This document shows positions 1 through 11,929 of a stretch of 64,000 bases of DNA, piece by piece. Source of the DNA: Balaenoptera acutorostrata (taxonomy: Eukaryota; Chordata; Mammalia; Artiodactyla; Balaenopteridae); the NCBI RefSeq assembly GCF_949987535.1, contig NC_080067.1, positions 80,873,985 through 80,937,984 of the forward strand. Reading direction: 5' to 3'. Each line of letters starts with the position of its first letter. Within the stretch, counting starts at the first letter, position 1. A program made the translations under genes and the position numbers. The notes below the pieces were generated by a model. The model was not told where the DNA came from and did not search any database. It was given only the letters and a program-made list of their open reading frames with translations.

Positions 1-2609
1 GTTTATATTTGTTAACGTTGGTCATCATTCTTTGGCTTCTGATAACTTTCGTGACTGATTAGAGGCCTTTAGGAGTTTGTATTCTGTCTTCCAACTCTGC
101 ATGCTGAGGGACTTTCCTAAGCCTGCTCTGTGCTGTGCCTTCAAGATGCAGGTGGACTTAGTAAAAAGCTCCAGGCAGTACACAGCCTTCAGTGCGTTGT
201 CACTTAAGGCTTCCTCAAGTTGACATTGTGCCTTTGGGTGTCTTAAACCATCATTCTCTTTGTTTGACAGGGATGAAATTGGCCCTGCCTTCGTTTCTAG
301 TCTTCTACAGCTTGCTCTGTGCCTTGGGTAATCTGACTTTCACTTTTCCTTTCTGTAAAATATGAAGAAAGCCATCCACCTCTTCTGATTTGATGAGATG
401 GAATGGATAACTGTTGCAATGGAGGGCATGGGTGCCTTTTCTGGATTTAAGTGGATATAATTCAATGGTGGAGAAGCAACATTGTGTATAAAGATGTGTA
501 TCTGTGTACCAAGCCAAGGACGTGAGGGAAGGAGGAAGATCTATGGATGACGAGAACAAAGATGAAATACTGGCTCAGAGGCAGGCAGAGTGGTGATGGA
601 GAGCCAGCCTCACTTCTAGAGATTCCTGCTGCCAGAAGCAGACTGTGAGATCCATTCCTTGCTTTATTGACACATTTTTCATTGCTCAGAAAATAGAAAG
701 GCAAATAGAAAGAGAACTGAGGGAAAGTTCTCTTCTGTAACTAAAGAATCTGGTTGGAACCAGAAAAATTATAGGGACCTTAAAAATACATGATCATATC
801 TTCTGGGCTTTCATAAGCACTAATGATGGCCAAGGTGGAGATAAGCAGACATACCCTGGATTCCAGGGAAACAGCTGCAAAAGACATAGGTGTGGCCGCA
901 AGACTGCTTGCACTGCAGCGTGGTCTGCTGGAGCTTCCTCACGTTCTGTAATTGCTTCTCTCCCTCCTTCCCCTTCCCAACTGCCCTTCGCCCACTGTTA
1001 CAACCCACAGGCGTACATCTCACCCATTCTACATCTTGCAGTGGTACCTCACCCCAGCAAAGGGACCGTTCAGAATGCGGTATCAAGGTTGAGAGAGTGA
1101 AGGACTCTAATGACTAGGTAACAGATCTTTTTCTAACGCAGGTTTTTTTCCAAGTTTCTTTTTGCTTTAAAAAAAAAAAAAGTGAAAGATTGGCCTAATC
1201 ACGTTTTCAAACGATGAATCATTAAAAATTTAAAATGATTATTTATGGCGTTTAGCTAAGAAGGTACTCAGAATAAGGTGACATTGCTGTTAACAAAACT
1301 CCTATTCCCATTTTCCTATTGACGTGAATAAATTTTGGAGAGAGTGCTTTAATCTATACAGATAAAAAATAAGAGTAGAACTGATGCCATTCCCTGTCTT
1401 ATTTAGCAATGAGTAATATTTTCAAATTTTATTTTTAATACTTGTCAAATTTTGTGATATATTTATGTTGTTTTGATCAATTGCAATGATTAATCAATCC
1501 AGATGATGTTTTTAAAAAACACAAAAGCCTCGTAGTCACCGGCTTTAAAGAGACAGCTATGAAAAATGGAAGGAGGCAGAACTAAGCAGAAAAACTACAT
1601 GTAAGTGGATTCTGTAGATCTGTGGATGGGATGTTTGGTGCAGTGTGTCAGGAAAGCTAAAGAATGATGCGTGAAAAACACCCAAACAAGGAACCCTTTA
1701 CTTGGAGAAATAGGTTCAGTGGAACAGAGGCAAGGAGGAGGACGTACGGCACACACAGCAGGCGCCTGGGTTTCAGGAAGTCTCCTGACAATTTCTAATG
1801 ACATCCTTATGCCAAGACAGGTAACGTGGGTTGGTGATAGCACAGCTAGGCAGATGCATAGCTGAGTAAACCTGCTTTCTAAGAGTGTGGATGACGTCAT
1901 CTGGAGGAAGACTTGACCGAGGTTCCAGCTGTCTCCTGTCTACTACTGGCTTGAGATTAACTCGAGGGAGAACTGCTTATCAAAGGTGGGGAGGTCACAA
2001 AGCTGGAGAAAACAGGTTAGCTTATAAAGCAGGAAAACCAAGATTTAAGAACATTTTAAAAAATTGAGCTGGGTTGAAATCATCAGGATTAATATCTTGC
2101 ATTAAGTTCAGAATGTTAATAGGATAGAGGGAAGTTGGTTTGATAGTAGCTTTTAAGAAAAGGATCTGGTAGATTCTAATTCCCAAAGGCTCAGTGTGAA
2201 CAAGCAGTGTTGCTTTAAAAAAAAAATGCCAACTGAGGCTGCATTAATGGAACCCCAGAGAAAATGGTTTCACTCTTTTTTGTGTGGGTCAGACTGCATC
2301 TGGAGTTCTTTGTTCAGTGTTTTTTTTTTTTTCCAAAGGGCAAGTGTAAAGGAACTATCATGATGAGGTATCTAGACACCAGGAAGATCAAAGGAACTGG
2401 TGTTTGTTGATAATAATAGCAGAAAGTTGGAATTCTTTTTGAATGCAAGAAACTGAAGCCGGTTTATGCTGCCATAAGAAAAAGGGGGAAATTATTCTAA
2501 GAATATTGGGTCCCTAATGGACCCAAGGGGGCAATGCAGTTAGTATTGGAAAGGACTGGAAAGTAACTGGACAAAGAGTTAGCTCCGTGTTCCTCACCGG
2601 GTTCCCTGT

Positions 2610-2770
2610 AAGGAAGATAGTTATTCATGTTGACAGATGAGAAAAACTGAGGCACGAAGAATTCAATTAATTGCCCAAGTAAGTAGCCAGTAAGTAGCAG
2701 CCAGTAAGTGGCAAAGTGAAAGTTCAAGGCCAGGGCTTTCTGGCTCTGATGCCAGCACCCGTGCCCCCTC
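2610..2770 (-). repeat. MIR SINE fragment
   Basis: The text contains the antisense MIR core: 'cagatgagaaaaactgaggc', then 'ttgcccaag', then 'taagtggcaaagtg' in the expected order. It is diverged and internally disrupted by a short duplication of 'aagtagccagt'. The element would read on the minus strand. Confidence 0.65.
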
Positions 2771-3074
2771 CCCCTGGCCTCTTGCTGCCCGTGGTTCTGT
2801 TCCATCCTCCCCGTTCAGACGGCTCGCCTCAGAGCAGAGCGCCATAACGAGGGCCGGGGCCTCCAGCAGGGAACGCCTCACCACATTCTGTGTACACCCC
2901 CCGGGGCTCGGTGCTGCTGGGCATCCCGAGCTGTGGGATCACCCACAGACGGCAGTGCACTCACAGCTCTCTCCAGACCAAGTCCTCTCCCTCCCTAGTC
3001 GTTGCCTTCTGACCGTGGAGGGAAGGACAGAGTTACCATTTCGTGGGAATTTATAATACTCTCCATGCTCTGCT

Positions 3075-3240
3075 AGGGCTTGGCTGCTGGCTTCCTCTGC
3101 TGCTTGCAGCCTCTGTCAGGTAGACATTACTTCCCCATTTTATGTGAGAAAGACTGAGGCTCCAAGGGGGGGTGGCCCTGAGAGACTTGCTGGAAGTCTG
3201 GCTGCTGGTGGGCACAAGCGCCAGGTGTCAGAGCTGCAAC
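3075..3240 (-). repeat. MIR SINE fragment
   Basis: 'cattttatgtgagaaagact' followed by 'gaggctccaag' and a later 'gtgtcagagctgcaacc' follow the order of the antisense MIR core. It is strongly diverged, so the borders are approximate. Confidence 0.5.
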
Positions 3241-6200
3241 CACTGATGCCAAAGTTCGTGTTTTTTTCCTTATACCTCGTGCATTTTGAAAGTAGAAGTT
3301 TCAGAGAAGCTAAAGGTGGGATCATCACCACTTTTGTACGGACACTCTAGTGTACAGATTTTGTTTTTTGCTAGGATACTTCGGAAAAATAGGAACATTG
3401 TCCAGAAGATAGGAAAGGATTTCAAGTGGCATTTTTCACAAAAGTGCAAAATCTCAGATGTATTTGGATGACTTCTAGAGCATTTGAAACAGAAGGAAGA
3501 AGGGTGCTTCTCCCCACGCCCTCGACAGCAGTTCCACACGGGCGGGCCAGGGGGAGAGCCTCCCTTGGGCTCCCAGGGGCCGTGGTCCTGTTGAGACAGC
3601 GGCCCAAAGGCAGGCCTGCCATGCTGGCTCCTTGTTTCCTCTCTCTGCCCAAGAGGCCACAGTCACATGGCCCCCGGCTCTGCCGCCAGGGCTGTGAGGT
3701 TTTGTTTTCTGTGGGTGGAAACAAGCTGACACAGAGCAGTGGCCGTTTGCCTGTCATAGCTGGACCTGGTGCTGCCCGCAGGCCACCAGAGGTGAGCTCT
3801 TTGAGGCCCTGGAGGCAGTGGGGGGCAGAATCCAGGGCAAAATGGAAATGTGGGGTCCTTGTTAAAGAATAAAGAACTTCAAGATGACAACAGCAGAGCA
3901 TTAAACTAAGCACGGGCCCTTCTGAGCGTGGGGCTCTGTGTGACTGCACGGGCATGTGCCCACGGAGCTGGCCTGGAGGGAGAACTGGGGGGCTTCCCCT
4001 CAACCCCCTTTTTGCTGGAGGAGAGATGTACTTCTGTCCCTCATCTCAGGCTGAACTTTCTCCAAAGAGTTGACAGTTGGACTTAGGTTTGCTCCTGAGT
4101 ATGTGGGCATTTCCCTCTTGACGTTTGTCCCAGGGACAAATCTGGTTGAGGAAATGTAGGCGCAGGAGTCAACCCCGTAGAGTTGGGGGCAGTGATGAAA
4201 GCTGGGCCTGGTGCTGCGGGAGCCCCAAGGAACAAGGGCCCCGCATCGCAGAGGGGGTGCTGTTTGAGCTGAGGCTCAGAGTTTTCCAGACATAGAAAAA
4301 GGGTGGGGAGGCCCCATTAGTGGTGAGTCCGAGAAGGTGTGAAAGAGCATTGATTGCCCTGTTGCCGGTGGGAAGCAGCTGAGGGGAGTGGGTTGGGAAC
4401 CGAGAGGAGAGGAGCTGGGGCTGCAGAGGCAGGATTGGGCCAACTGGTAGGACATACATGCCAAGCTAAGGTGTCTGGCCATTATTTGGCAGGCATTATT
4501 TCCGTTCTTTAGTACCATGAGCTGGGAGGGCTCTGGGTAAGTCAGAAATGGCGAGGAGGGTAGGCAGGAGTAAAGAGCACAGCAGAAGGGCCCGGGGGCT
4601 CACTGGAGGAGAGGGATTAGGGAAAGCAGACAGGGTATAACTGCCATCCGGTGCATCTCAGGGTCTGGCCTGTGGATAAGGACATGGCCCATGGGGGAGG
4701 GGGAGCCTCGGGACAGCTGGGTTCAAGTGGCATCCGGGCAGGTCTTGCCTCCGTGTAACCGGAGCTTCCTGCAGAGGTGGAGGAGGTGGGCGGGCACTGT
4801 CTCCATGGTCACTTCCAATCAGAGGCCGTGGTTCTGTGACTGTCCTGTGTCCTCTGGGTTAAGAGATCTGTCCAGGCAAGAAGCAAGGGGAGGTGGTAGG
4901 GGGTGAGGGACAAAGGTTGTCCTCAGTGAAATATTCCTTACATGAAATCTTGCAGTCCCAAATCCAGTGATTTCTGTTTTTTCCCTAATTTTCCTCCCAG
5001 CACCGACCAGGGCTGACTGAGTGGGCCTGGCCACTGGGAGTCAATTTTCTCATGAACTGGCTTTGACAAATCAGTATGCAAGTGGCTGGCTGTGCGACCG
5101 GCACTAACGCCTGGTACAAAGGACCCAGTGAGCCCTGTCGGGGCTTCCCACAGCGTCCTGCTCTCTGGCCTCTCCCCTGGGGCTCTCCACCCCTTGCCCA
5201 TGCCCAGCGCTTTGTCTCAGCCAGCTCCTAGTGGACTTGGCATCTGCAGAGCTTGGGTTTGGTGGGTTTGGGTGGGGGCTGGGTAGCCCCTTTGAAAGGG
5301 TGGATCAGGCCGGCAGCCCTGTGCGTGAACCAGGAGCGTCCCAATGAGGTTCAAATAATAAGACTGGGCGGGAGGGAGGACTGCCATGTCCGCGACCTTC
5401 CTCTGGAATCTCGGAGTGGGAAAACGGAAAGTCTCCGGGAACTGGGGAGCCTTCACTCTCAAGAGTCCACGGTAATCAGGGAAGAGAAGCCTCATTCCAG
5501 CTGCCTGACAAACTCTCTGGATTCTTTCCTGATCCCTCAGGGAAATGGACTCTGAAGGGAGGGGTAGCAGAACAGATTTACTTGCTGTTGCCGAGGTGCT
5601 TTTTATAGCATTCCTGTGCCCAGCAGGGCCTGAGACTTAGTGGCTGAAATGGAGCTGTTCTCTGGTTATCAGGTGGCCGGCTGCACGCTAGGCTGCATGG
5701 GGCCCGACAGCTTGGACCTCGGTTAGACCAGAGCTTTGGCTGAAGAAGGCCACTGGGACCTGCTTAGAAGCCAGGCCTTAGACTGGGCAGGCAGCGTGTG
5801 AGCCTTTCTGAATCCTGGGTGATCAGCTGCCGGCGCTGATTCAGGGGCGTCCCCAACCTCTCCACTCCCTCTCCAGCAAACACAGACACATCTGTGAGGC
5901 CCAGGAGATTTAATTCCCTCTCTTGTTACTTGATCCCTTGGTGCAGGCAAGTTTTCCTGGGGGAAGGTTATGCTCACAGATGGGCACTCCCCACAGTCTT
6001 GCAATAATTAAATGCCTTTGGCTCTTGGTCCAGGCTGTTTCTTTATAATTTTTTCCACTTCTGACCCCCAGCGGCCTTTGTGGGGGGCAGGGCTTTCCAT
6101 TTAACAAGTCCAGCAAAGTTATTCCCCTGGGAGGCAGTAGGCTGCTCTCTGAGCCTCAGAGGGAGGGATGTTCACCTCCACGTTCTTGATGCCCCGTGGC

Positions 6201-6439
6201 ACCTCGGTCAGGTGCAGCCTCCGTGTCCTTCCATCTGCAGGCTCAGGTTATCCCCAGCCCAAGGCAGGAAGGTTTAAAGTTGACCAGGAGCTTCTGGTCA
6301 CTACTGGGTGGGTCACCATCTAGTGGTCCCTCTGTGAGCCGGGCCTCTCTCTCTCTACCCAGGTCTGGACACTGGACATCTGCCTCATTCCCTACTTCTA
6401 GGAGGTGACATGCCAAGGAGAGCACAGGCCCAGCCCCAC

Positions 6440-6610
6440 CCCTCCCCAGCTGTGTGACCAGCACTAAGCTCCCGGAGCCCACCAACCCCGTTTTCTTTCT
6501 GGTAAATGAGGATGCCTCCTCCTAGGGCATGTAAATGAGATGCGTGTGGAAATGCCCAGCACGGGGCCTGGTGCGTGTAGTACTCGGCACCTGGTAACCA
6601 TTAGGCAGAT
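6440..6610 (+). repeat. MIR SINE fragment, sense
   Basis: 'gctgtgtgaccagca', a C/T-rich stretch, 'ggtaaatgaggatg', and a tail 'gcccagcacggggcctgg' follow the sense order of MIR (tRNA-unrelated core and 3' end). Diverged, borders approximate. Confidence 0.5.
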
Positions 6611-8372
6611 TGCAGTGCCGTGGGTGGGTCCGCGTCTTGCTTCCTTACCTCGAGAGCCCACCTGTACCTGAGGGCCTTGGAACCTAGTTGTGAACGTGCT
6701 TTTGCCAGCCTCTCCCTTTGCCTCCTCCCGCCCCCTACATGGAGGTGGGGTGTGGGCCCGTCCCAACTGTCTGCAGCTGGCTTGGCTCTCCTGGTGTCCT
6801 CTGACCCTGGCTCCTGGTCATTTTCCTCAGCGCACCTGTCTGACGGTGTCTGCTGTGATACTGCTTCACTAATGCTGACTCCCGGTGTCTTGTTGCCAAG
6901 CAGACTCTCTCCAGGACCTAGGAAGCGGTGTCTCCTGCTCAGCCTCACGCACTCCCACTCCCACCCTGCGGGGTGGCGTCCCTAGATGTCACAGAGGGGG
7001 GGGCCTTTAAGAATTAGTAAAGATCCCAAAGTGACAGGGATCTGTAGAACATTTAGAAAAAGATATTTTGAGTGTTCTCCAGAAATATACATTATTACCT
7101 AAAGAGTACCCAGTAAAGCAGGTTATTGATGGCTTTTTAAAAACCAGTTCTATTCCAACCCAAATAATAGAGTTAACAATACCAGTAGCTAAAAGTGGTT
7201 CCTAACTTGTTCTGAGTTTCAGAATGTTCTGAGGAGCCTTTTGAAAAAGAAAGACATCTGGGCCAGAGGCGGTGGGTCAGTTTCCGGAGTGAGACCAGGC
7301 CTCTGTCAGTTCGCGGGAGAAGGACTTCAGGATGGTGTTTGGTCAGGGCGTGCCAGCTACCTGCCTGCAGATTTCCACAGCGCCCTGCTTGGAGGGCCGT
7401 GCTGGACCATTCTCACCACATGGTGTGGGGAGGGGAGGTGGAATCACGCTCTACTCCCTGGGAGAATCACGGCGAGCAGTGTCCTTGCTTCCCTCACACC
7501 CCAGCCACGTGGGCTGCTAACAGGCATCTTTCCTCCATTGCCATCTGCCAGCGAGGTCCACCTTGCTGCCTGTTTCCATGGCAACCCATAAGCAGCTCGG
7601 GAGTTAGCAGCACTCCTGTACATGCTTTGTTTAATAAGAAAACGTCTGTCCACGTGTGTGGCAATGATGCTTCTTTACAACCTCCGGGCCGTGGACTGAT
7701 TGTGAAAGACACGGCTGTGAGGACCACGCAGAGAGAAACTGGGGCGGAGGGAGGCTCAGGTGTGTCTGTGAGGAGATAGATATGCTGGAAGGGACCCAAG
7801 AGTCATCCCTCCGCTCTGCAGCAGGGGAGGGAACACCTCTGCAGAAGGGCAGGCAGCTGCCAGGGCCTCTCGACCACAGCGCCCCATGAGTTCAGGGAGC
7901 CACGTCTAGCCTGGCACAGAGGAGGTGCCTGGTAAATTGTTGAGTATTTTGCTGACTTTCAAAGTGGAGATGGGAAGAGGATAGGATAGAAGTGAAAAGG
8001 GGAGAAAGAGAACCTTGTAACCTTGAGTGAATCTTTCTACCTTCCTGTGGAAGCCCTTTTCCTCTGGGAGATAAAAGAGATGATGAACGTTAAAGAACCA
8101 AGCATGATGCCTGTCAAATGTTGGCACGCCTGAATATGCCCTTCCTGGGTAAAGTGAAGGGGCTTGCTGTCTCCGGGGCCTCTTCCTCCTCGGGCCGTTG
8201 GAGTGGCCCTCCGTGAGTGTGGGGAGGGGCTGGATTTGGCCCCAGTTCTTCACTGAGGACCTTGGAGGAACTGTGCTCGGGCCAGGCCCCTGGCTGATCA
8301 GGAGGCTGGTGCAGACAGCGGGAGGCCCAGGTGCACCATGGCCACCACGTCCCCTCTCTTTCTCCTGCCCAG

Positions 8373-8802
8373 GCGTCTTTTGAGGTGTCGGTGGAGGCCC
8401 GGAGCTGCCCGGGCAAACATGCGCAGCACATGTTCACCCTGCGGCCCGTGGGATTCCGGGACAGCCTGGAGGTGGGGGTCACCTACAACTGCAGGTGCAG
8501 CTGCAGTGCAGGGCTGGAGCCGGACAGCGCCAGGTGCAGCGGCAATGGGACTTACGTCTGCGGCCTGTGTGAGTGCAACCCCAGCTACCTGGGCACCAGG
8601 TGCGAGTGCCAGGAAGGGGAGAGCCAGAGCGGGTACCAGAACTTGTGCCGAGAAGCGGAGGGCAAGCCCCTGTGCAGCGGACGCGGGCAGTGCAGCTGCA
8701 ACCAGTGCTCCTGCTTCGAGAGCGAGTTTGGGAAGATCTATGGGCCCTTCTGCGAGTGCGACAACTTCTCCTGCGCCAGGAACAAAGGAGTCCTCTGCTC
8801 AG
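8373..8802 (+). CDS. ITGB5: ITGB5 coding exon: end of head, I-EGF1 and I-EGF2
   Basis: This 430-nt exon encodes integrin beta-5 residues from the end of the hybrid/head region ([12 protein letters not shown]) into the cysteine-rich stalk. I-EGF1 includes [23 protein letters not shown]2 includes [19 protein letters not shown] and [19 protein letters not shown]. The first bases of I-EGF3 follow. Integrin beta-5 pairs with alpha-V to form the vitronectin receptor alphaVbeta5 at the cell surface; the stalk transmits conformational activation. The exon starts in phase 0 after CCCAG and ends in phase 1 (TCA G) before GTAGGC. The length fits the large stalk exon of beta-3, so it is probably exon 10 by analogy. 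Sequons NGT (8544) and NFS are visible. Beta-5 is chosen over beta-3, beta-6 or beta-1 because of near-identity to remembered beta-5 sequence. Confidence 0.97.
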
Positions 8803-9141
8803 GTAGGCACCCCCGCAAGCACTTTTGCTCTGAGCCAGGCACAGGCCTGGTTGCCGTTTGGACATCCCCAAAGCAGGCCTTTCACTTACTGCCACAGTCC
8901 TCCTGGGAGAAGACAAGGGCAAGCCTTGGGGGTGGGACCAGCGTGTCAAATACAAAAGCAGGAGATGGCACTGCTACGTGATGTGGACTCTCAAGAGTTG
9001 GAGGGGGAGGGGTTGGCCGTGGGTCATCCAGGACTCACCGCACAGCATTCCTGACCCATAGGTGATCAGCCTCTTCTTGATGGTCCCTGGGGACAAGGAG
9101 CTCCCTGGGGCCAGAAGAGGTTATTCCCTTGTTAGACATCC

Positions 9142-9658
9142 CATTCATCTCCTATGGCTGCTCTAATAAATTACCACAGACTTAGTGGCTTAAAACAACA
9201 CAAATGTATTCTATTCTAGTTCTGGATGTCAGAAGTCTGAAATGGATTGGCTAAAACCCAGGTGTTATTTGGCTCAAATCCGGGTGTCAACAGGGCTACA
9301 TTCCTTCTAGAAGCTCTAAGGGAGAACCTGTTCCCTGGCCCTTTCCGGCTTCTAGAAGCCATTTGCACCCCTTGGCTTGTAGCAGCGTCCTCTGTTTTCA
9401 AAGCCAGCAGTGTAGCATCCTCAGATATGTCTCTGACTCTGACCTCTGCTTTGCTCTGATGCTTCTGCCTCTTCCTTATAAGGAGCCCTGCGATTGCGTT
9501 GGACCCACGGGATAATCCAAGCGAATCTCCCCATCTCAGGATCCTTGACTTAATCACATCTGCAGGGTCCCTCTTACCGTGTAAAGTAACACTGATACAA
9601 GTTCCAGGGATTAGGCCGTGCACACCTTTGAGGGCCATTGTTCTGCCTCCCATAGATG
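9142..9658 (+). repeat. Ancient ERVL/MLT2-type solo LTR
   Basis: The sequence follows a common mammalian LTR pattern in order: 'ctatggctgctctaataaat', 'taccacagacttagtggctt', 'aaaacaacacaaatgtatt', 'ctggatgtcagaagtctgaa', 'tcaacagggctacattcctt', 'cttgacttaatcacatctgc' and an end near 'ttctgcctcccata'. It is non-coding and about 500 bp, with no internal retroviral sequence beside it, so it is a solo LTR. The exact subfamily is from memory and could be a related MaLR or ERVL group. Orientation is given as read. Confidence 0.6.
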
Positions 9659-11748
9659 TGATTTGAAAGCTTCCTTTTATATCGAACAGAAGATTGTTTC
9701 TCAGTCACTTCTGCCCAGTGGTTCACATTTTAGGCTCCCTCTTCCACGTGACAAACTGTCAAACGACTGAGAACTTCTTTATGTTTCTCTGTTCTCTTTT
9801 CTTATCCAGGCTACACACCAGGTGTCTTCCTTCTCTGAGGCTCTATCATTTTGTTAAGTGTGCCTCTCAGAATCAGGCGTGTTATTTGTCATCTGGGTAA
9901 CGAGGGCTCAGCCCCGCGTTCAGCGAAACATTTGCTTCCTGTGACCTGAACGCTCCACTTCCATTAACACATCCTAACAACACTCACTTTTTCTTTTCTG
10001 TTAAACAGTCACATTGCACCATTGAACTTGGTTTTAACTTTACTATACCAAAAGTTGAAGATTTTTAATATTTTGAATGAACTATAGCCAAGCCAAGTTT
10101 CTGTTGTGTCACGTTTGAGCACTTAAGTTTTTGAATCTAAGCATAGGACTTTACATGGATTCCAGTTAAATTACAGTTCGGCAGTTCCCATTCTGGGAGT
10201 TGCTCTCTGATGAGATACTGTAAATTCATGTTTCTAAAGGGTCATTCTGTCCAACACCATGCCACCTGCAAATCGAGTAAGCAGAACAATTTTAGGCAGG
10301 ATTGTAGTTTCTTCTACTGCTGTGTAATCTGTTGTTTCCAGGATTCCTTCTTTGTGAACGGTCTTCCAGTGGTAAAGTGTTGATTTAAGAGGAACTTAGA
10401 GTGTGGCAGGGAAGATAAAGCACAAACATGTGAAACAAATCAGAACATGTAAATGATCTGTCACTGTGGGAGGGGTAACCATCCCTCCACGGGAGAAACA
10501 AGTGCAGAGGGTTGCACAGATGAGTGTAAGCCCGTGAGGCCTCCGGGGGCAGAATGCATCATAAGACAAGTATGAGCACACCCATGGGTGCAACGGAACC
10601 AGCATGCTCAAAATTGGAATTACTCCAGAAAATGTAGGACGTATAATGTCATAGAAGAGTCAGCTAGCTGGCAAGAGTCAGGATTTGATGTGCTGATCAG
10701 GCCACAGGGATCCACTCTTTCTGATAGATTGGATGGTTCCACGGGATGGTTCTGTCTGGATTAGCAGGAAAAGTGCTTAGGATCAGGCAGGTCCAAGCCT
10801 AAGTCCAACACCACCACCAACACCACGTGCCACTTGTGTCACTTTGGGCACAGAGCTGTTGTGAGCAGTAAGAAAATGTGTCTAAGGCACATTGCCTTGC
10901 TGACCACTGGCTCCTTTAAGAGTCAGTGCCGCACGCCCCTGGGAGCCCCAGCTGCTGTCCAGTGTGCAGGCGGGGCCGCCTTCCCCGTGAGTCGGGGCTT
11001 TGCTGAGGACTTCCGGCACGGCGGGATGGGTGGGCTGCCCATTCCCTTTAGCAGCCACCATAAATGCTCCAAGAAGCCTGGCTGTGTCTGTAATTGACTT
11101 TCAGCCATGAATTTTTTTTTTTTAAACATATTAGCAAGTATTATCACGGAGCTCCCTCCTTTCCCCTCAGGTACCAGAAATAATCCTCTGATGTGTCTTT
11201 GTCCAGAAGGCTGCTTGTGTCTGTGTTGCCTGGGAGCCAGGGCTGCTAGGTCGGACGATCTGTGCAGATCTCATCCCCATGGTTTATCAGCCTACTGCCT
11301 GGGTTGTCTTGGACTTTGGGTTTTCCTGTCTCTAAAAACACCCCAGCACTCCCTTGTTTCTGCATCACTTTGAGAATTGAAAGAGAAGACGTGGATAAAG
11401 GACCCAGCACGGTGGTTGGCAGGAAACAGGTCCCAGCACATGGGGGCTGCCTCCCCTCCTTCCTTCAGGTGTCATGTGCCTCTGAAAATAATACAGCACA
11501 GAGCCTGGAGGTGTGGGGCGGGTGGTACATGAGGAGCGAGAGGCCTTAGTAAGGAAAACCGGTCATTTTGGAAACGAGAGTATTCTGTAGCTGAGCGAAT
11601 ACCCAGAGAACCCACAGTCCTCCTGAGCTAGTGTTGCATTTCAGGCTCCTGCCAGATGCTGGGTGCTCGCTCCTCCCTCCGCTCCATCCAGCCCTGTGGT
11701 GTTGAGAGACTCTCGTGTGTCCCCAGGTGTGCAAACAGGAGGTTCAAG

Positions 11749-11929
11749 ATGCCCTTGGCAGAAATAGAGACACAGATGTAGAGAACAAACGTATGGACAC
11801 CAAGGGGGGAAAGTGGCAGGGGCGGGGGTGGTGCTGTGATGAATTGGGAGATTGACATATATGCACTAATGTGTATAAAATAGATAACTAATAAGAACTG
11901 CTGTATAAAAAAAAAAAAAATGCCCTTGG
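11749..11929 (+). mobile_element. 5'-truncated L1 3' end with 10-bp target-site duplication
   Basis: An L1 3' terminus reads 'tgacatatatgcactaatgt', 'gtataaaatagataactaat', 'aagaactgctgtat' and then a run of 14 A. The 10-bp direct repeat 'atgcccttgg' occurs just before (11749-11758) and just after (11920-11929) the element, the signature of target-primed insertion. The inserted body is 11759-11919. The 3' end type is that of young artiodactyl/cetacean L1s and matches the copy at 57230. Confidence 0.85.

Larger units (their letters stand above)
1..8372 (+). other. ITGB5: ITGB5 intron upstream of the first visible exon (partial)
   Basis: No integrin exon was recognised here. The preceding exon would be expected to encode the end of the head region, and nothing resembling it was seen, so this is read as the 3' part of one intron. 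It holds MIR fragments (listed separately), A/T-rich stretches around 1140-1500 and 2040-2340, and GC-richer unique sequence at 2750-7000. Open frames in it are short, on both strands, and lack conserved motifs. The 3' end has a pyrimidine-rich tract followed by CAG at 8370-8372, directly before the exon. Confidence 0.7.

Noticed and set aside
3422..4003. Minus-strand open frame of 193 residues
   Set aside because: GC-rich intronic chance frame with no recognisable domain and no splice or promoter context.
8338..9054. A second plus-strand frame across the I-EGF exon, alanine/arginine-rich
   Set aside because: It is the +1 shadow of the real ITGB5 exon. The true frame gives the integrin cysteine pattern.
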